This document shows positions 43,201 through 53,401 of a stretch of 64,000 nt of DNA, piece after piece. Each line of letters opens with the position of its first letter. Position 1 is the stretch's first letter. A model generated the notes under the pieces. It had not been told where the DNA came from, ran no database searches, and saw nothing but the letters and a program-made list of their open reading frames with translations. The stretch is from Branchiostoma belcheri (lineage: Eukaryota > Chordata > Leptocardii > Amphioxiformes > Branchiostomatidae): the NCBI RefSeq assembly GCF_001625305.1, contig NW_017802379.1, positions 124,001 to 188,000 on the forward strand. Direction: 5' to 3'. A program made the position numbers and the translations under genes.

Positions 43201-46200
43201 TTTTATTGTAACACTTGACACAAAATAAGATGACGGCACCCAAGTTTTTTTTTCAACTTATGGCCACTTATTTCTATGCCGTCACCAACGCAGATGAAAA
43301 ATAGACAATACTCATTTTCGCCTGAGTTAAGTGAGAAAAGTCGTGCACACAGTAAAGTGCCTTTCCCAGGGGCACAAGATCGGCAGCAAGGCAGGATTCA
43401 AACTCAGTACTTGTTTACAACTCTTCTGACTGTTATTATCACGTTTGCAACACGCGTTCGGATGGGCTGTCAGAACCGCAGGGCTGTATTCACGCCTCGC
43501 TAGTTCATCGCTCATCCCGCCATGACCAGAGTCCACCACTCATGAGTAGAGTTCACTGCACCCTCAGAACGGAAGCCGAAAGGTCACCGAAACGTGGGCA
43601 GATGAGATATCTTGTTTTTGTAGCTACGAATCCAGCGTATATTGATTTTGAATTACCAACATGGTGAAACAACCTCAATGAAGCTATTTATGGAGCTACG
43701 TCGGTGAAGATTAGAAATCCGAGTAATAAGATCTGCAAAACAAAGTTGCTCAAGCAACTGGGTATGATTTTGGAAACGGCCAGACGTTTCACTATCTTAC
43801 TTCAGTGACACTGGAGAGGTCTTGAATTCAGCACGTTTATAAACAGGAACTATTGATTGGTAAGCAAATGAAGTAGAGAAAGATTTTGATAGTCCAATTG
43901 GAAATAAAAGTTCGACAAAATCAAGATAAGTTTCACGCAAATGAGTCAGAAAGCTCGTGCTGTTTCAGAACAGGAGCTTAAGTGTTGCCTGTCCTTAGTG
44001 CTGGGAGCGCCAAATTTCAAGTGCCAGAGAGTTCTACCCGTACCCCCCATTTCCTTTTGAGGGTGAGGTTGTACATCCTCTCATATATTGCCTCTCTTCT
44101 TCTTCTCTCTAGCTCTAAATCGAACTCGACCTGTTTTTGCTAGGAGCTGTTCCCTACCGTTGACACGACAACCTGGGAGCTCCGGAATAAAGTAGGTCGA
44201 CTGTAGATCAAACGATTCACTACTTGCAAAACAATTAAAGCGTAATGACTTAAAACACTTGACATCCATCCGCACAATATTTGTATAACCAAAATCAAAG
44301 CAAAGATTGTGTGCTTCACTCCGTCCTAATTACGATTTCGCTGCTCCTTCCCCAGTTGTTGAATACACTTCAGAGAAAGCTGCTGTTTCACGACAGTGTG
44401 GTATGACGCCCTTGGTGTGAGCTTCAAAGGCAGAAATCAAAGAAACGACCGTATTTGGTCACAAAGGCGGCACGCCACGCGCCGCTGTCGCCGACAGATG
44501 TTTTCCCGATTATGGTTGCTTTAGTATAAATGTGTTTCTTCTAGCAAAGACTGGCCATGGAAAACCGTAGATATTCCCTCTATGACAGTTACATTGTATT
44601 GCTTGCATTCAAACTACTAGTAATACACGTGTGCGTACACACATGCGTACCAGGGTTATTTTTAATGTAACAGCTGCTAGAATTTAAGTCGAAGATCACT
44701 GGCATCAATGTTAAGGGATTGAAGACAGAGCTCTCTTCATACTGCCATACTCTCTCTATCTTCCCTTCTCTCTCTCTTTCTCTCTATCTCTCTTCATTCT
44801 ATTTTCATTGTACTCGACACGTCCCTTCACCCTATCCAAGGTTGTTTGTAAACGCATTTCATTCAAGGCTAAAAGAAAAGATTAGCGCTGCATTTTAGCG
44901 ATGATCAAGGTCTCGTGTTCAAAGAAAACCCGATTAGGTGTGAATCCTAATGGAAAACACTAATACTTCAACTCAACAGCACAACAAAATCAAAACACAC
45001 GAGTCGCCCGGCCTCTAATGTGCTTTGCGGAGCGCACACCTACTGTCAGGTCAATTACGATTCACACTTCAGTGAAAACCCACATCATACTAGTAAGTAC
45101 TGATGCGGATTTCCGCAGTCAGGAAGGAACCTGACAAGGTGAACGTGTTTTGCACTTTTACACAGGAGACTGAGAACTTGTTTTGAGCGTTTTTGTAAGA
45201 CAGCGGTTTTACACACTCCAGTAAAAAAACATAGAAAGCTTCACAAGTACTAATGCGGATGTCCGCAGTCAGGAACAAGGACGTTCTACCTTGTTGAAGC
45301 TCCTTGGTGAGGAAGGAAGCCGACAAGTTGAACGTGTTTTGAACTTTACAGAAGAAGCTGAGAACTTGTTTTGAGCGTTTTTTAAGACAACGGTTTTTCA
45401 CATTCCAGTGAAAAAGCATAGAAAGCTTCACAAGTACTCATGCGGATGTCTGCAGTAAGGAAGGAACCTGACAAGTTAAACGTGTTTTGCACTTTTACAC
45501 AGGAGACTGAGAACTTGTTTTAAGCGTTTTTTAAGACAATTGTTTTTTTACACTGCAGTGAAAAATCAATGAAAGCTTCACAAGTACTAATGCGGATGCC
45601 CGTAGTCGGGAACAAGGACGTTCTACCTTGTTGAAGCTCCTTGGTCAGGAAGGAAACCGACAAGTTGAACGTGTTTTGAACTTTACAGAAGAAGCTGAGA
45701 ACTTGTTTTGAGTGCTCTTTAAGACAGCAATGGCCTCCATTGCCTTCAACACCTGGCAGTGAACTCTTGCAACCCTGGAAGGCCACTGCGTATCTTCTCA
45801 TTTGTATTTGTTTGTATTTGTATGTATGCCTGACGATTTTATTTACGACTAGTTGGGTTGTAAGCCTCCATAGTAGGCTTATAGAACTGGGGGTTTGGTG
45901 GTCTTCGGCTGTTTTCTGATTAGCCCAGCTCGGGGGTAATTTAATCAGGCTGGCTATGTTGTCTATATGCAATCAGAAAATAGCACATAAAAGCTCCCAA
46001 AGACCCTGAAGGCCCCCAAACCCCCAGTTTTTGGCATGCTATGGAGGCTAGTCTGTTGTAATAAGTAAATAAATAGAAGGCCATGACCCCTGAATCAACT
46101 CTCGCGTGGTTTGGCAGACCACCGCGCCTTCTGACGCAGAGAACATTCATCATCACAGAAAACCTTGGCGTTTTGACATTTCGCCGTCCTCTTTTCTGTG

Positions 46201-49200
46201 ATGGGACCAGGAAAATTACCCCTGGCCTTTCAAATGTTCCGACTTTTGTATTAAAGAAGTGCCCGCCCTCACGAATTGTATGAAATTATACAATGAGCTG
46301 CACGATTAACTTTAATTTCCCATTAGAATTCTATATGGATGACATCCTCTTGGAACCCCAAAGCTGATGCGAGCGTGCGATAAAAAAGTTTGGCAAAAAA
46401 GTTTGAAATCTACGTGAACATTAACTGTTGAACAAATGGTACAGCGAATGATAAACTCTTCATTTTTATTTCTTCACATTTTCTTCTTTTTCTTTGGAAT
46501 GTAGTTTGGCATTCTGCGACATTAGTATCGTTTTCCAATATTTTTTCTTTAACCTACGGCGTACATTTCAGTTTGGTCATTTTGTAACTGCTTTGTACGA
46601 TTCACAGTCGGGACGAAATATGTCCATATAATCAAACTAACATGACCTTACTAAGTGGAGCTGATGTAGCAAGTTCTTACTTACAGCCACGTAAGACTTT
46701 GAAGGTTTTGAGAACGTTCTCCTCCTCTACTTCGAGAACAAACGACGTATCAAAAGATCGATATAACGTTACCAAATCACATTTCTCAGAAACACCACCC
46801 TCCGCAGTTCCATGTATTACCTGGGATGACCTGTGGATCAGTAGAACCAGTCGCGTGTGTTACCAGTACAATTTATCCAATAAAGACACCGCAGTCTAGA
46901 GCAATCGTCCTGAGGGTAGGACGTCGTTTTGCCCAATATTGAGTTCGTTGAACCTTGAACATTGACAGACAAAGTGTAGAAAGCGTGGCATTCACACCGC
47001 TTCAGGATCAGAAGGTTGTTGCCAGAAGTAATTTCGGCAATCTTGAGCTTGCGGCTGCACATCCTTGATTTTTTCTTTCCTGGAGGAGCCCTACTTTTCA
47101 TCGATATGGATTACGTGGGCTGACTTCGTGGTTCAATAAAGTACATCATGGGAATTCTTGGTGTATATCGCCGAGGGGATGCATTATACTTACCTACTCC
47201 CTTGTCTATTCTATACCCCAATGTCTGCTTTATATAGATAAAGATTCCAACTAAATAAAGAATACTCTCTGTTTTCCAAAGAGACGTAAATTGTTTGAGA
47301 AGGCGTGAAGAAAAAGTTGCTAAACTTGTCGACTTGTTTTAGCTACTCTATGGTTAGTGCCAAGGAACTATCGCCTTTGATATAGCTCTACATTCTTAAG
47401 GATTCGCTTCGGTGCTCCTACCAAAAACAACCTCAAGTTAACCGCTATTGCCACTCCTTGGCGCTATGAATCATCACTGAAGTTCAACATAAGACAGAAC
47501 CTGAGACAAAACCTCATTCACATCTATTAACATCTTTCCTTCATTTCGGTGCCCTCGAAGCGAGTAACGCTCGACCCTAAACTTTATGTACACCATTTCC
47601 ATGCATGCTCATTCTGTCTCTGGCTAAATGCCTGCAAAGAAAATGGGGAAAAGACTGTTAAAAGCCTTTTAAGCTGATAGAACACAGTTAGGATGCAGAA
47701 CACACTTCCCGGAGGTCAGTTGTGTGGGAACATCATTAAAAACAGCCAGGAAAAAACCCATTGCTCATTTTCTCCTATCCAATAAGTGCTTTGACTCTCC
47801 TAAAGAGCGTTCGTAACCTTAGATATCTTTGAAAACAGCTTGTGACGAAATTTATCTTTGAAACTGAACTCCTTTCATTAATTGATTGGCAAATGGTTTT
47901 GCCGAGTACTCTTGTTCATGTGCATTTGCCAGAAGTGGAATGATAAAAGCACATCAAATGATGTCTGAGCTAGCGGATATACGCTTTCACGTCTAATGTA
48001 TTGGATTTTACTAAGAATAAATTCGGCGTTAGCTTTCGTGCTACGGTCAAAAGTATGTGCGCAGATGTTGCAAATGTTGTAAACTAGTTTAGAGCATCTT
48101 TTGATGATGTCTGATTGGGAGAGTAGACCTAAGGTCTAGGCAATTAGCAGTCCACTATTCGTCCATGGCACCGTTACTGATGTGGCGTCGTGACTGTTTG
48201 TTTTTTCAGCCGATAGATTTTTAATGATGCATGCTTACATCCGTAAACGTGTTTACATAACGTGGCCTTTTCACAGTTTGACTTGGTTGTGGGTCAGTCA
48301 AAAGGAAGAGCGTGGACAGAAATTAATTCTTAATGACTTGTTTGGTGCGTTACAAAGAAACAAACAGGCTTGTTTCGTTATCAATGATTTTGTTGCTAGG
48401 TCACTAAACTGCGTCCTGGGACTGGTCGGTAAGTGCTAATTACTTGTTTTGGCCGTTGCTAAGACAGCGGTTTCAGGTGAGTTCTTTGATTCCTCCTTTA
48501 CTACAAACTGTCCGATTTCAACCCGTGAAGCGCATTGTTGATACAGTCCCTGTAACCATGTATATATGTAAATATTGTTCGTTTGGCAAAAAATCTTTAG
48601 CAGTGACACCTGTGCTGCAGTGCAATGTGAACCAGTCAGAATTGCCATGATGAAGGTGACAGACGGTCATCGAAACATCGTTTGAATAAAACACTTGGTT
48701 GTATTAAAATATTATCTTTTTCAGTGATTCAGTGCCCAATTTTAAATTTCAAATTAACCGTACCGAGCAGAATTTCGTCAGTGTGATGAGACTATACCTG
48801 AAGTGAAAACCTAGAACGTCAAAGTCTTTGAAACTTTTTTACGACCGCATTTTTACTAGTTTTATCAGTCACCGGTGTTCCATACTTAGCATGTTTTGGA
48901 TGCGTGCATACTGCGCTCTTCCCGACCCTCTATCGTGCCTGGTTAATCTTTTAAAAGCCATAAAACAAGTTTGTTTAAGGTCTTCCTCTCCCTCCTGTAC
49001 ACTCAATCAACGGGAGCCTGCCATTGACGTATCCGCCACCTGTGCCTGTCCTTGGTGCTGAATTCCGTGTTCTTGCGCTATCGAGCTACCTTCTGTTCAG
49101 GATCAGGTATAACGTAGCCTGCAGTAAATTTACTTTATTTTTGGCCTGCAAACAGCTTGGCTGTCTGGATGGTAAATGGATTCTTAGAAAAAATTGGAAA

Positions 49201-49775
49201 TGTATCTATCCTGTCTGATCGTAGGTAAAGCCATTAGTGGTGACTTGACACAATATCGACTAAAACTAAAACTAAAAATGTTTTCCGAAGGTGAATTCTT
49301 CTTGTCTGTGCGTCACGAAGGATAGACGTTCTAACATGAAGCGATGTCAGGTTCATTAAGAGAAATCCATGTGAGCCTTAGCGGTAATTTGAAACAGACG
49401 TATCTTCACACGCTGCTATAAAATAACCGCCAGAATAAAACAAAGTACCTTGATCTTAAATACCGGAAAGCAGCAGCTTCGTCACTTGGGCCTTTACTTT
49501 TCCTGATGACAAGCGTACAACACCCAAGAGTGCCGGTCTGTCAGTCATTCTGGATTAACTGAATCCACATCCTCTCTAAGGGACTAACTCCAAGCCAGTA
49601 TTTTGCAGTTAATGGGTCTCCTAAGATTGATTAACGTCCATGTTAACTCGTGTGGCCCGGCTTCCGCTGGGCTCTTTACTTCCTCTTTCCCTCCCAACTG
49701 CCCAATTTCAAACGTCCAATTAGCCGTACCGGACATGTCAACAAACAATCAGTATTTTCATCTTTTTTCTATCGC

Positions 49776-49828
<53 letters not shown>

Positions 49829-52800
49829 CAAAAGGCAAAAGAAGTTCCATCATTGCGATAAGGCCAAATTTGAAGAGAAAATCTAAAGCGTCATTGTATT
49901 TGAAACTTGTCAAAAAAGTTCACCAGTGTTGGTAGTAATTATTGGTTACTTATCCTGATGAAGGTGAGACTGGTGGCTGAATAATTTATCCGTGTACCAT
50001 TGAGTTGGAATGAAGTTCAGCATCGTCATATGCATTTGAAACTTTTTTACGGCACATTATTGTATTGCATCACCCCTAGCTTACCAGTAATCGGTAAGCT
50101 AGGTATGTAGTATGTAATTGATTTGGATGCGTTTCTGCTGCGCTCTTCTTCATCTTTCTGTCATACTGTCGTGATGGGTAATCTTTAAGAGCCATCAAAC
50201 ATGTTTTTTTCAAAGCCCTTCCATCCCTCCCGTACACTCTATCAATGGAAGGTGATTTGCCATTGACCTCACATGCGGGCCACCTGTGCTCTTGAGCCTG
50301 GCCTCGGTGCTGAATATTGTGTTCTCTCGAACAACTGTTGCTACCGAGTACCATCTGCTCAGGAAAAAGTATAATGTAGCCTGCATTAATTTTACGTTAT
50401 TTTTGGCTTGCACATATGTACGGCTTTGCAGTTAGGCCATGTTGATTTGATTATATGGATGACATCCACGCGCGCATGAATTTTCGGCCGTTTCCAAAAA
50501 AAAGTTTTCAACCATACTGTAAATCGTGCAAAACAGTTGCTAAATGAGCAAAAATATACCATAAGTTGCAAGGAAAACATTTAGAAACGATACCAATGTC
50601 GTAGAATGCCAAAATCAAAGGAAAAAAGACAAAAATGTAACGAAATGAATTCGAAGAGTAGATTATTCGCCATAACATATTCTGTGCCATTTGTTGAACC
50701 TTCATGACCACGTAGATTTCATAGTGAAAGCAACTTTTTTTTTTGCCAACCTTTTTTTTATTCGCACGCGCGCATCAGTTTTGGGGTTCCCAGAGGATGT
50801 CATCCATATAATCAAATCAACATGGCCTTAGCAAGTGTGCAAGGAAATCTTCTCTAATCGTAAGGTAAAAGCCATTAGCGTTTTCTTGTTACACCGTCAA
50901 CTATAATGCCAGAGAAAGTCAATCGGACCCGAAGTGTTGTGAATTAATGCAGCTCACGTCTAGCTCTGGTCGTCAGTTTTTGTTTTTCGCTTTCTGAGAA
51001 GGTTACACTATCTCAATGTCAGTGTCGGCTGTGCCATACGGGTATATATATATATAGCCCAACCCACACATAATTCTGCGAAAACGGTGGATGCAAAGCA
51101 CATGTAGGATTGATATTCAAATATGGTATTGCCTGTGGAACGAAAACAGCTTTGATGTTGTTTTTCAATTATTCTTAATACAGAAACAATTACAGGTCTG
51201 CGTTTAGAAATGATTCTCGTAATCCACCATCACTATGTAATATGCCGGGTGTGTAGTTGGTGATATTAATTATAAAGATAATAGAAAATAGAAAGATATA
51301 TAAGAAGTCTTCTGTCACTGTTTGTTTATTGTGACTCAGCAGGGATCCAGAAGCATAGCTAGTTGTCGTTGGAGAGTTCAGCTTTTTTTGGCCGACAGAG
51401 ACTGATATATTCTTAGGCGTACATGTGGCGAATACTCTAACGTACTGCCGACTGAATGATCATAGCACGCAGCGCCCAACCGCCGGCGTAACAACACAAA
51501 AGCTGGCAAAGCCAACCGTTGCGAAGATAAGAGATTCAAACTGTGCCATTCATCTGTGCGCGAACTAGAGAACGTCATTGAAAAACTGCCAACTCTCGCG
51601 TTTAACCATTACTAGGTACGAACCCATTCATAACAATTCGCGCAGTGGGTGCACAATGTTCCGTTCGATAATACGGCGTGTCACAATGTCGACATTATGT
51701 CAGGCAATATTTGTTACAGATCGCGAAGAGCACGTAATATAGCGGGCGGATCGCGACCCGGCGATGCGGTAGCGATTGTGTGAACAAATTTCTCTAACAA
51801 CAAGAGCAAGGCGAGAATATATGATAAGGCGGGGATTAGACAGCGCACGTCGCAAAACAATTGTTCTGTCGGGGGAAGAATACAGACGAATCTAGTCTGC
51901 TCATATTTGCGGTCTAGTATAGCATTAGGCTCTTTCGTGAAGACTCGTCAAAGTTGACAGAATCACTCATGATATCTACAATGTCAGAAGGGCACCGGGT
52001 TAGCTTTTTACCCTTATTTCTTTCTCAAACTTTAATCAATTGGCTTGATTACCATTCTGTAGGTCACATCTTTGAGAAGATAATTTCTGACAGATATTTT
52101 TCATTTTTTGATAAGCAAGCCGACCCTTGTAGGCCCAGATTTGACATTATCCTCGTATATCTGTGAAAACTCGGAAGAGGAAATCAACTAATTTAAAAAA
52201 GGCCATAGGGGTTAGCTTTTATTTATTGGCCTTTCTGAATTTCGGTGAATGGGTCGATTGCTTCTCTGTAGGGGTTGATTGGTTCTGAATGTTGCGATAT
52301 TTTTCCCGTTTCCCAATGTCAGGCGTGTCGGAGACAGGTCCATCTCTGACATTAGAGAACATTACGAAGTCATGCCTACAAGTACCGGAGTTATCAACCA
52401 AGGATTGGGGTGTTCAAAAACGCAATCTTTTCCTAGAACTATCGCAGAGTACTCGCTGCCACCAAGTACAGTAGGGGCGTTGTCATTAGATAGCTTTAAA
52501 CAATGTTTAGGTCTAGATGTTCAAAGGCTAGGTGTAACAAGTCGTTCGGTGTAATATAGCCAACTGCCGCCGCGCCGCGTGCTTGCGAAGCTGGTGTGCC
52601 GAGGTGCCGTTATACCGGCTATACAGATACAGATACAGAAGTTGTTGTGTTACGCAGAATGGCGGTAATACTGGCTATACAGATACGGCAAGGGGCGGTA
52701 ATACTGGCGATACAGATACAGAAGCTGGTGTGTTACGGCAAGGGGTGGTTATACTGGCTATGAAGAGACAGACGCTGTTGTGCTACACCGAGGGGCGGTT

Positions 52801-53369
52801 ATACCGGCTGTACAGATACAGATACAGATACGGAAGTATACGAGCTTCAATGTACCTAGGCCTTCTAGTGCTGTTAAAAAGCAGACATGCTCCTGTTAAC
52901 ATATCTTGAATGTACATTTTGACTGGGAGGAGGGAGTAAAATTGTTTGTATTTGCAGGCTGTTCTCAGCCAATGAAGACCGATGACCCAAACTTCCTGAC
53001 ATGCACTAACATCACTACAACGCCAAAGGGCGGTTATGTAAGCTATACAGGCACAGTTATGAAGAGAAGATGTAGACTACTCACACATGACCTCCCCCAG
53101 CAGCCAGGGCATGGGGACCCATGTCTCCAGCAGGGCGGTCGGCATGCACACCAGTAGGAGCAGCAGGTCAGCCACGCTCAGGTTCACCAGGAAGTAATTC
53201 GTCGGCTAAGGGGGAAGGGGAGTAAAGTGATAGATTTCAGGGTACTAGTATGAGAGCAAATTACATTGGGAATGAAGTCGATCGGTACTGCGTCAGGCCA
53301 CTGCGTTGGCGTGTGTTTGTTTGTGTATGTGTTTGTTTGTTTGTGTGTGTATGTATCTGCGTGTGTCAG

Positions 53370-53401
<32 letters not shown>

